A DNA stretch of 64,000 nt, from positions 57,872,987-57,936,986 of the forward strand of contig OY288259.1 of assembly GCA_958450325.1 (NCBI GenBank), in the 5' to 3' direction. The translations under genes were made by a program, and so were the position numbers. Position 1 is the first letter of the stretch; each line of letters starts with the position of its first letter. Shown here piece after piece: positions 50,490-59,966 of the stretch. This stretch comes from Agrostemma githago (lineage: Eukaryota > Streptophyta > Magnoliopsida > Caryophyllales > Caryophyllaceae). Under the pieces are notes generated by a model. The model was not told the origin of the DNA, did no database searches, and worked only from the letters and a program-made list of their open reading frames with translations.

Positions 50490-50665
50490 GAAAAGGGCAC
50501 GTAGCAAAAGTAGAAAACAGGTAACACGTGGACGACCAATAACAGAAAAACTAGAAAGAGTTGACCATTAGGAGAGTGGCACGTCGACAAGTGTGTTGAT
50601 GTAGGGGTAGTAAGAAACCGAGTAGTCATCACTACTACTACGAGTACTGTATATAAAAAGGTTTG
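50490..50665 (+). promoter_or_regulatory. Promoter-like cluster without a visible gene
   Basis: Three ACGT elements (GGCACGTAG, AACACGTGGAC, GGCACGTCGAC) occur within 90 bp, followed by CTGTATATAAAAAGG at about 50648. No open frame longer than about 60 codons follows on the plus strand, so this may serve a non-coding RNA or be chance. Confidence 0.3.
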
Positions 50666-50849
50666 AATAACGGTCCAAAAGTAGTAGGAGTAGATAGTCG
50701 TGTAGTAAAACAAAGTGCTAATTGGCCATTAGCCGACCGCACTACCTACTACTACTATTGCTTCTCGTCCCATCACTTTTTTCCCAAAAATTTGTAACCG
50801 GTTAACTAATATTCATTTCACGATTTGCAGCTCCTTGGATTTATCTAGA

Positions 50850-51090
50850 CCTGGCTAACGGGACAACTGGATTGAGTCCGATCACTCTGGGGTCAGGAAA
50901 ATCGGACTGACTTCGAGGCGGGGTATGTCATTTCGAATTCGGGTCATTTTTTGGTTTGTTATTTTTAATTTTTTGAGGATATCGACTCGTTTTCTATAAA
51001 AAATATTCAGATTAGCGTCGATTAGGTCGGATCAAATTCGAGTCACAGGTTAAACTAGGTCTTCAGTTCTAGATCAGGTTAGTTTTGTCA
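50850..51090. repeat. Dispersed 'GGGTC/CGGGT' repeat, copy 4
   Basis: GAGGATATCGACTCGTTTTC followed by AGGTCGGATCAAATTCGAG and AGGTCTTCAGTTCTAG, in the same order as copy 3. Confidence 0.55.
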
Positions 51091-51580
51091 GTAACACGGA
51101 ATACTATTTGATTTATTATTAATTTGTGATGGTCTGATGAATATATATCTGTTATAAGAAAAACTTCTTCGAAACTTTTTAGAATTTGGGTGCTTTTTTA
51201 CGTGAGAACACATTTTCATGCACTTGAGGGATTAGACTTGTACCCATCATTGATTTCGACCCTTTCGTTATTATGTCTTTTGATGTATTCAATGACGATC
51301 TTTGCTTCCTTGCCTTCTCACCACCTTCTCACTTTTTTCCCCAAATATCACAAACTCTTGCCCATGAATTTGTCCTAAAATTTATGCGATAAAAAATGTT
51401 ATAGAAAAGATAAAAAAATACAGTAGTGTTTAGGATTTATTCATTCGGCTTCAGTAATTTTTTTACGGTAATGTTAAACACAACCCATAGGATTGTATTT
51501 AATCAATTAAATTTTTCCATACTTAGTAAAAACATATATAGGGATTGAAACTTAAATTACACTTATATCAATGTAATTAA

Positions 51581-51837
51581 AGTAGGTCTTCTGAGAGACG
51601 GTCTCTCATTAACTTTATTGAGAGACTAAGTACAAATGAAAGTAACAGTGGTACCAAACCTAATAGAAGTAGGTACGATTAACATAAAAGAGTATACAAA
51701 TATAAAGAGGGTACGCTTCTTATAAAAATAGGTACAAAACAAAGTTGTCATTTAAGGGTACGAATAGGACATAGAGTGGTACTGAAGAACGGTCTCTCAA
51801 TAAGTTATTGAGAGACCGTCTCTCCCAAGAATTTGTG
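51581..51837. mobile_element. MITE, 257 bp, with a perfect 10-bp flanking repeat
   Basis: GAGAGACGGTCTCTCATTAA at the left and the inverted right end GAGAGACGGTCTCTCAATAA. ATGTAATTAA stands on both sides (51571-51580, 51838-51847). A 9-10-bp duplication suggests the Mutator superfamily. No transposase. Confidence 0.82.
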
Positions 51838-51847
51838 ATGTAATTAA

Positions 51848-52142
51848 TACTTATATTAATGAATTATATCCTTTTATAACCTCTTATAATGAATGAAGAT
51901 AAAACATAAGGGATATTTTCCTTTTTCTAATACGGAGTATTAGTTATAAAGAAAATTATAATGAAGGAAGATAAACATATGATTTTGACGGAGGGAGTAA
52001 TAATATATTTATCTCATATGAAGTGGTATTTGACCCATTTTAATCTTATTAAGACAAATTTCTTATGACATTCATAATTATGTGATCTTAGGCGGAGTTA
52101 GAAATGAATATTTAGGAAGTAAACTACTCCGTCATATTCTTT

Positions 52143-52173
<31 letters not shown>

Positions 52174-53508
52174 GGGTGAAACTCCGTCATATTCTTTGAA
52201 ATTGATCCATTTGAATAAAATTACTCCGTACCTCTTATATGAATAAATAATGGGAAAGATCCAAAAAATTAGAGTACTTATTTTGATAATCTTATACTTT
52301 TACTGTCACATTAGGATTTCCACATGATCCAAAACAGTGTAGAAAGTTATTGCATAAAAAAATACTCGGTATATATTCAATGTACAAAAATTCTAAGGTT
52401 TACTAGAAGAAGGTGCTATAATTAGTTATTGACAAAACTTATGAATTGGACTCTTAAAAACATTGAAAAGGTTAAAAGAAGAATCCAACATTACCAAATA
52501 GACGCGTGGAAAAATCTTTAGTACTCGTATCTAAATCAAATCAAAGGTGGAACTTTAACTTGTTGTGCATGAACAAATAATTATGCAGGTCATTTGGACC
52601 TTTCGGCAGTTACTCCCCTTATACCGGATTATCCGTCATATTGTTATAACAGTTCAAATATTGTTATAATTAAAAAAAATATAATTATTTTTTTATTTTT
52701 CAGATGAGATGGATCAATATCTAACCCGTTGTAATATTATAATAGATATATTTGTCACAAACACGAATTTGTACATAGAATAGTAGTTATAGCAAAGTTT
52801 TACTTGTGTTGTTGTCAATTGTCAAGCATGGTAATTTGGTATATCCAGATATTTTTTGCGTACAACGTAACATAGGAAGTTTCCAAGAATTGGAAAAAAA
52901 GTAGGAAATGCCACATGGAGATTAGATTACAAAGCCGACAACGAACCTCTAATTATAATTACTACTACTTCTTCTTCTTCTTCCTAAATGGTTTTTCATG
53001 TTATCATGCATCTACCCATTACTTTATTTATTTGCTATTCATTTTTTTAATCTCTTTTGTCAAAGTTGATATTGATCTGAGTTGGTAAAAAGATTACCCT
53101 GCCCAGTGATATAATAATCTACATTAGCTTTTACACGAAGTTATTTAGCTACAGTATTATACAAAATTCAATAACATTAAAGAACTAGTTGCAAATTTTT
53201 GCAATACAACCGGTTATGTATCATCGTATTAAGTTTCTTAATCTATTTAATTGTGGGATAATTGATTTTTCGTTTATGAATGTTTAGTCTGTAGTATTTA
53301 TTTTACAAGTAAAAATACTCCGTAATTAATATTGGTTGAAATAAAGAGGTTAAGAAACTCATACATCAATGTTAGTATTATAACTGACAGAGTGATAGTT
53401 ATATACTCCGTATATAACATCGAAGAGGTTGGAACGGTAATCTTATTATGATGGAAGGGCCGAAAGTTAAATTATATTATTTGAAATGACCCTTTTAATT
53501 GTTTTTTT
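51848..53508. other. Intergenic with a short retroposon scar
   Basis: No gene. Contains the scar at 52141-52180, a (CTT)n run at about 52968, and a lone Stowaway-like end (GACGGAGGGAGTA) at about 51987. Confidence 0.55.
52141..52180 (-). mobile_element. Minimal retroposon: T-run plus GGGTGAA
   Basis: Forty bases (T-run with one C, then GGGTGAA) lie between two exact copies of ACTCCGTCATATTCT (52126-52140, 52181-52195). A 15-bp duplication and a tail mark target-primed reverse transcription with almost complete 5' truncation. Confidence 0.8.
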
Positions 53509-53610
53509 TTTTCAACGAAGAACGTAATAAGTCGCATTACAATATAAGGTGACGAGATGTTCAGAGTACCTAATCTTAATCTCTTGACTAAGATATTTTC
53601 AGTCGACCCT
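53509..53610 (-). mobile_element. SINE fragment (minus strand)
   Basis: Read on the minus strand it ends in ATATTGTAATGCGACTTATT...TTCGTTG plus an A-run. The same tail is seen in the SINE at 58385-58492. The 5' part is poorly kept. Confidence 0.5.
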
Positions 53611-54228
53611 TTTAATTGTGAGAAAGCATAGTGATTATTGGAGTATCAAAAGTGAGGGGGTGTCTATGAATTTGATGGACCAAACTGAGTGGTGAGCTAA
53701 GTAGGCTTATGTTACTCTGGTCCATTAAGTAGCCCATACATCATAATCTAAAGTCTAATTTTAGGAGGCCCGTTTCTAAAGCATGTGATTTCTCCGGTCC
53801 AATACGAGGTAGCCCAAAATTAAATTCAAGGTCATTATTAAAGCCTTAATTAAAGCCCACTACTACTCGTCGTCGGATTTTTTAGTAAGTTGACACTTTT
53901 GCTATTGATAATACGGTTTTTGTAAGGCAACTAATAATAATGACGGGTGACGCCATTCATTTTCCAATAAGAATACTCTCCTCTTTCTTCTCTTTTTCTC
54001 CGATCTTAAAAATTCGGTAATATATAAAGGAAAATGATATATACAATCCATATGGTTGTATTTAAGAGACCAAATAAGGAAATAATTCATTAATACATGT
54101 ATTAATTGTATTGATGTATGTGTAATTTATGCTCAAACTCATATGTTTATACTAATATTGGAATACTTTGAATGCTTAAATACAACCCTATGGGTTGTAT
54201 ATAACATTACCCATATATAAATACAAAA
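53611..54228. other. Intergenic, no gene seen
   Basis: AT-rich; no repeat or frame of note. Confidence 0.5.
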
Positions 54229-54287
54229 TATATATTTTTTTTGATGAACGAGGGAACCCGCAGACGCTACTTTTTTTGGTGCGCTGC

Positions 54288-56676
54288 TGTGGACATGACA
54301 TAGGTCCACCCCGACGCGGCCACGCGCGGGTTTGGGGAGGCGAATGAATCTCCATGAGATGGTCAAATGGAAATTTAAATCGAAGTCGGAGTCGCCACCG
54401 AATTTTATGGTAATTCGGAACCGTTCGAGCCCACTCTATGTCGTAGTGGGCCGTATACAAAATACGGCTCATTTCCGATGTCAGAGTTTATTGGGCTCGT
54501 CCCTTTGCATATTGATATAGATGCCGACTTGAGCGGTTAATCGTATATTGAATGACTCTCGTTGCCAATGGATTCGGACATCCGGAAACCACGGTTCTGA
54601 GTAAGGGGTGAGGGTACGTGTTGGGAAGTTCACTAAGAACACCCAACCCCGCCCGCACATTAGCGGCCTCTACTAGGATATCGAATGACGTTTTAATGCG
54701 CGTGTTAGTAATACGATGAATGATATGCAAACATTGTTTTCCTAAACATGCGAGGAATTGAATGGGTTGCTAAGTCGGTTTAATGCATGAAAAATTTAAC
54801 GTCAAAGTTGAATTTAGCATGTGAGATTCGTTTTAGTATAATAAAACAAGTGATGAAAAAGATATGAATTTGCTAAAAAAGATGAACAAACGAGTTAGTA
54901 TCGATTTGTAAATAATAATATAGCAAATATAATAAATATATGAGATCGAGAAAATAAATATTAATCGAAATCTGAAAAATATCGCTAAAACGCTGTTTTG
55001 TATAAAAAACGAAGTTCGAAAAATAATAAAAAAAAGACGAGAAAGGTGCACCGTGGCAGCCGACCGCGCGGCTCGCCCGGGCTGCCGGCGAGTCGCGTGT
55101 CGGTCTGTTTTTGGAGACGATTTTCGAAAACTCGATGTTTTTATTAAACCGCGTACGAATTATTACTCGATTCAATATTTTCGATATTCGTTATATTTGA
55201 TAATTAACTACGAAATTAATATCAAATATTTCGAATAGTTTTAGAAAAGATGTAAGTTTTAAAATCGTTTCGTAGAAGAATAAAATAAAACGAACGACAA
55301 AGCTAAAAAAACGTCTCGGATTTCAGGCCCGTGCGCGAGTCGCCTGGGCATGGCGCGACTCGCGTGCGGGTCTGTCCGGTTTTTTTATTTTTTGTTCGAA
55401 ATTGCTAATTTTGATAAATCGCGTACAAAGTATAAATCAATTTATACTCGATTTTATGTTTTCGATATTCGTCGTACCCGATATTCGATTATGAAATCGA
55501 TATCGAGTATTCGGAATGAATTAAAAAAGGTTTTGTAAAACAGAAGTTTGAACAAAAAAAAGATGTAACGATTTTTAATATCGTCGAGATCTTAATATAA
55601 TTCTTTTTGATACAATATTCGATTATAGAGAATCGATATCATGTTTTTAAGAATGTTGTTATATGAAAATAGTTTTTGTTAATATCGAAATTAGAAAATA
55701 AAATAAAAAAGCTACGAATGACCCGTAATGAAAAGGACCGATGCACGACCCGTAATAAAAAAAAGCGAACGACGAGGAGGAGAAGAGAAGAAAAAGAGAA
55801 ATCGGGTTTTGTTACACCCTCAACCTACATGCTTCTGTTTACTCGGATCGGGGCTCGTCGGGACGTGGCTTGGGCACAAGAGCGTCGAGTAGATGTCGGT
55901 GAGTTATGGTGGTTCGGTTTGGTCGTGAAGGGTGTCGGGTATAAGGGGCCGGTTTTCCTTCGGGTTGGTAATATCGGTTTCTCGATGCTAATTTTATGTT
56001 CATGAGTGTATATCGATGATTGATAATGAATGTATATTGTAGATGCTAATTGATGTTGTAGATGCTAATTGATTGATGTGCAAGGGGCTATTTATAGGGA
56101 ATTCCCGACCTTGGCTAGGAGAGTTTGAACTACCGCTAGAGATAGGAAATATAGGAAGTTGTAAGGCATGAGAATTCCGCTTTCTTGTCAAGGAAGAAAG
56201 GGAACACGGCTGGAATATGCTGCTCGGCCGAGTATTTGCACTCGGTCGGGTGTCTGAATCGGTTTTCGGATAGGATTCCTACTTGAGATCGAATTCCATC
56301 CTTAAACGGATTTGTTTAATATTTTATGTAGCTGATTTTTTGTAGGATTGTAGTATGAATCAGCCGTGTGAGGTGTCACGGCTGACTCACGTGCCTCGGG
56401 AAATAATTTTGACGGGTTTTGACTCGGTCGTAAAAAGACGGTTTTACCCCTGGTGTCGGAATCGACCCAAATTAGTCTTATTTGACTCGAAACGACCCAC
56501 TGGGCCTGATTTTGAGGTTGGTTTTGTGAGATATGTACTCTATAATGAGCCCAAGCCAAATGCCAATGATTTTGAGCCCGTTTCTGAGTATTTAAAGCAC
56601 GTATGCGTCCGATCATCATCGGGTGTCTGTCGGAAACTGCTATAGACACCTGGCGGTCAAAATGTGGGTGTCTACA
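54288..56676 (-). mobile_element. Solo LTR of the LARD family
   Basis: TGTGGACATGACATAGG...GTGGGTGTCTACA, the same ends as the LARD at 3593, flanked by GCTGC (54283-54287 and 56677-56681). No internal region is present, so it arose by LTR-LTR recombination. At 2389 bp it is longer than the 2264-bp LTRs because an internal segment of about 270 bp (CGAGTCGC...GAATAGTTTT) appears twice (about 55060-55260 and 55335-55535). It is more diverged than the nested copy. TATAAATAG lies at about 56088-56096 on the minus strand. Confidence 0.92.
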
Positions 56677-56694
56677 GCTGCACACCAAGGTATA

Positions 56695-56778
56695 CCGCCC
56701 GTGGGCGACATGCTCGAAGCCTCCGCCCGTGGGCGACATGCTCGAAGGCTCCGCCCGTGGGCGACATGCTCGAAGGCT
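56695..56778. repeat. 28-bp tandem repeat, three copies
   Basis: Units at 56695, 56723 and 56751, sharing CCGCCCGTGGGCGACATGCT. Only the first differs, by one base. CGCCCGTGGGCG is near-palindromic. It lies within the SINE body. Confidence 0.92.
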
Positions 56779-56893
56779 AGAGGCATAGTATCAAGCCATA
56801 CGACTCCTACAAGTTCGCGCTTGCATGGGCTTTAACCTGACACCCTTGGACCGATGACCACACGTTTTAACCACTAGGCAACACCCTTATGGA

Positions 56894-57563
56894 CATATAT
56901 ATATATTTTTAATTACTACTGTACGTAGCAACTAAGTAACGACTTCATTAATTACTAAGTACTCCGTATAATGTTTTAAAGATTTTCGTTCCAAATACAT
57001 CGATTCAACAAAAAAAAGTTGATCACACAAAACAACAAATGAAATGCGGAAAATATAACGATATAGACACATATGTAAATTTGATTATACCTCCAACTTT
57101 TAAAAATCGAAAATAAAAATAAAAATTAACATAAATGGGCTAAAATAATGTAAGCGCGGAAGATTTACGCACAGATGACATACCGTGTCTCGTCTAAATT
57201 TAAGATACAATTCCTCCATGTTTTAATTTGTGTTGCTCACCTAAATTTATCAATTCTATCATAACTCAAGCAAAAATCATCAAAAGCAAGCAAGTATTCA
57301 CTATTACAGTGTTAGTACTCATCTATCTGGAAACCAAAAATGTACTCTGTCTGGTCTTAGCACAAGGTTAATAATTATGAGTAATTAATATTCGAAAACA
57401 AAGAAAGCCGTGATCTAAATCTCAAATTATACATACAACTTACAAATTTATACCTTTCCCGTTTCGATCATTTATTTACTTTTATATTATCCGTGAAAAA
57501 TATTTTAATCAAAGATAAATAAATGATTTGGACGGATCTACTACTACAGCGAGATGTAGTTGA
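56894..57563. other. Intergenic and 3' flank of the desaturase gene
   Basis: AT-rich, no gene seen. The polyadenylation site of the minus-strand gene should lie here. Confidence 0.5.
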
Positions 57564-58942
57564 CTAGTCCTCAAGTTTATGATGGTGAGGGGGTAGAAGT
57601 GTGCCAAAGAGTTGGTCCATCCAAATAGTAAAGTTGCCGTAGTTATGATGACCAGAGGTATGGTGGACCGTGTGATACCCCGCGTCCATCAGCGGCCACT
57701 TCATCTGGTTACTTCTGTCATGAATCGCGACACCCCATGCACCCTGCGCTAGAAATAGCGCAAGGTGCGTTGTGAAATGGGTTGGCACTATAAACATTGC
57801 CACCCCGTGTGGCAGACCCATCAATATTCCTTCCAACGGGTGCACCGCCCACCCTGCAAACGGAGAAAGGGATGCTTCTTTACGGTACAGATGATGCCGT
57901 CTATGAAGATATTTGTACATGGGTTTGATTTCATGTAGTGAACGATGTACCCAATACGTGCCAGCTTCGACCAGCACGAGGTAGATGAGTACGTAAAAGA
58001 TATAAGAGGCGAAACCCACGTCGCTTATACGAGGAAAACATTTAGTCCATCCGTTTTCCACTACGTACTCCATTCCCGTGTGTAGGAAAACGCCTAGTGG
58101 TACCGCTTTCAGGGTCACGCCAATCTGTTCCGCCATTCCTGCCCCCGATATGAACGATCCTATACATGATCAAATCGAGTATATTATTGTTAGATGAGCT
58201 AACTCAAACAAAATCTTAGAACCACACTATAATCCCCTACTGTGCTGAAATTCAACATGTGAGATTTTTGTGGAGGCGGTTAAGATTTGAGTACGCGACC
58301 TTTGAGAATGCTGATATCATGTTAGACGATCAACCAACTTAACCAAAACCTTATGATATTGAACATGTATGTTTTATCGTAGTGGTTAAGACTGAAATGT
58401 AGGTATCCTTGACATTAGGTCTCAGGTTTGAACACGCTCCCCATATTGTAATGCGATTAAGTGTGCTATTCGTTGAATAAAAAAGATAAAATTAATAGTG
58501 ATGGTTGAAAAATCTAGCTATTATATTAATTTAGATATATCATATTATATTGGAAAATGAGTTAGCGCCACCTGTATGGTAGCTCAATCTCGGGGCCACC
58601 CTCTCACATGCATGATGCATCCCTAATTATTGGGGTATTCCCTTAATAATAATGGGTGCATGTGAGAGGGTGACGCCAAGATTGATCAAGTGCCACTCAG
58701 TTGCGCAGTATCATCATCTTGTTATCGTGAGTACCTGGAGAAGAGGAGGAACGATAGTAGGCTTTCCAAAAGGAGAAGCAGAAGAGGCTGACGAGGAAAT
58801 AGAGGAAGGCGGCATAAAAGCAATTGCGAAGCCAGGACTGAAGAAGGTGAGGCAAGCCGGCACATAACGTCTGCGGCAGTAGAAGCCGGTTATACATACT
58901 CGTCTGTTCTACAAACAGCTTCACATACGATGCTGTCTCCAT
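57564..58942 (-). CDS. Sterol C-5 desaturase-like protein (DWF7/STE1 family), two exons
   Basis: Exons are 58735-58942 and 57564-58159, giving 267 residues; the intron at 58160-58734 is GT...AG in phase 1. Family members are ER-membrane di-iron enzymes that put the delta-5 bond into sterols on the way to phytosterols and brassinosteroids. Seen here: an N-terminal motif (VEQTSMYNR) and hydrophobic segment (about 42-58) as in the family; a second hydrophobic span (about 120-134); and the three histidine boxes HRSLH (141-145), HRRHH (155-159) and HTVHH (232-236). The hydrophobic span near 183-209 ends in GVAIHDRSNQ, where DWF7 as I remember it has IHD-xx-HG; the second His is absent. Arabidopsis DWF7 has about 281 residues. 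A divergent paralogue or a related hydroxylase is possible. A TATAAATA box is about 40 nt before the ATG. Confidence 0.85.
58385..58492 (+). mobile_element. SINE in the intron
   Basis: A box A-like TAGTGGTTAAG, a box B-like AGGTTTGAACAC about 45 nt further on, then ATATTGTAATGCGATTAAG and TTCGTTGAATAAAAAA. The same tail occurs at 53509-53610. Confidence 0.6.
58583..58686. mobile_element. Foldback MITE / hairpin in the intron
   Basis: Arms at 58583-58612 and 58657-58686 pair at 26 of 30 positions around a 44-bp loop. The core ACCCTCTCACATGCA is perfect. It lies about 50 bp from the donor site. Confidence 0.7.
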
Positions 58943-58982
58943 TGTCGTCGTTTCTTGCTTTGCTTAGTACTCCATCATATAT

Positions 58983-58990
58983 ATTTATAC
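58983..58990 (-). promoter_or_regulatory. TATA box of the desaturase-like gene
   Basis: GAGTATAAATATATA on the minus strand, about 40 nt upstream of the ATG. This implies a very short leader unless transcription starts elsewhere. Confidence 0.5.
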
Positions 58991-59250
58991 TCACCTTATC
59001 AACCTAAGTTAGCAACCTGCTCCCTAGTATACTAATGATATTAATTAGGTTGGGCAATCGCCTAGTACAAGGTACCAGTATTAAATACCAGTCACTCTCT
59101 TTGATTACTTGTTTTCACCATGGTTTTCATTTTTTTATGATATTGGTATTTTTTGGGGGAGAATAATTTATAGTATAGCTAGTACTCTTGCTTGAATCGT
59201 AAAACGGGTAGAGTATTATTAGCACCATTAAGTATTTTTAGGTTAATTTG

Positions 59251-59545
59251 GGTCATGTTCTTTTGGACTTATATTCAATCAGTTTCAGTTCACTTTAGTT
59301 CAGTTCAACTCCAGGAGACATATTTTGTATCTATATTTCAATCAGTTTCAGTTAAATTAAGTTCAGTTAAGTTAAATTAAGTTAAGTTCCACGGGCGGTT
59401 TACCTTGGTGTGCATGGTTTGCAGGCCATGCGTACACCCGAGGTTTTACCCAGAGCGCACCAAAAAGGTAGCGGCTGCGGTTTTCCTCGTTCATCCAAAA
59501 AAAAAAAATTAAGTTCAATCAGTTTCAGTCCAAAAGAATATGACC
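59251..59545. mobile_element. 'GAACTGAACTGA' TIR-family element, best-preserved copy
   Basis: The ends GGTCATGTTCTTTTGGACT and, inverted, GGTCATATTCTTTTGGACT match over about 19 bp with one difference. The body repeats TTCAGTTCAGTTCAA words. A SINE is inserted at 59391-59510. Confidence 0.7.
59391..59510 (+). mobile_element. 5'-truncated SINE
   Basis: CGGGCGGTTTACCTTGGTGT to CTCGTTCATCC plus an A-run, matching the 3' half of the SINE at 54230-56893. The flanks share TTAAGTTC. No tRNA boxes remain. Confidence 0.65.
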
Positions 59546-59546
59546 T

Positions 59547-59701
59547 TATAATTCATTAGAAAAAGGCATGATAGTTACATTTCAAATCTATTTTTCATAT
59601 AGATCACTTAATGGGAAATGTTTCCAATAAACCCAACGCGTAATTAATAATCCCGTTAGCGATAAAAAAGTAACTATCATGCCTTTTTCTAATGAATTAT
59701 A
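59547..59701. repeat. Perfect 32-bp inverted repeat
   Basis: 59547-59578 is the exact reverse complement of 59670-59701 (core TTAGAAAAAGGCATGATAG). The 91-bp spacer is unlike the arms. It lies between the TIR element and the plastid DNA. Confidence 0.85.
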
Positions 59702-59966
59702 TAGCCGTACTTTTTCATTGATTAATAAAGTTATCAAATGGATTGTAATTACTATATGAATCATGGGAAACAATACCTAACCCCGAAGATGCTCCAGAAT
59801 CTTTTCGACTGCTCGTTCGAGAACTACGATCTTTGGCTCTGGAACTGAATCATTTCCTTGTATCTGAGAAAACCTTCCAGATTAATAGGATGGAAGCTTA
59901 ATCGGAATAAATTATAATTTTTCTTCTATGATCGATCAGTATAAACATCAACAACTTAGAATTGGA

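Larger units (their letters stand above)
54230..56893 (-). mobile_element. tRNA-derived SINE split by a solo LTR
   Basis: On the minus strand it begins near 56893 with a box A-like TTGCCTAGTGGTTAA, then a box B-like AGGTTAAAGCCC. A 28-bp tandem triplet follows (56695-56778), and it ends with CTCGTTCATC plus an A-run (T-run at about 54234-54241). The flanks share ATATATATTTTT. The solo LTR interrupts it at GCTGC. Without the LTR it is about 270 bp. The 3' half matches the SINE copy at 59391-59510. Confidence 0.72.
58160..58734 (-). other. Intron of the desaturase-like gene
   Basis: The donor CCAG|GTACTC and acceptor TATAG|GATCG keep the frame. The intron holds a SINE (58385-58492) and a hairpin MITE (58583-58686). 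Confidence 0.8.

Noticed and set aside
56355..56645. Frames conserved between 56355-56645, 15057-15386 and 20975-21240 as a gene family
   Set aside because: Conservation is that of the LTR copies; frames shift and stop differently in each copy.
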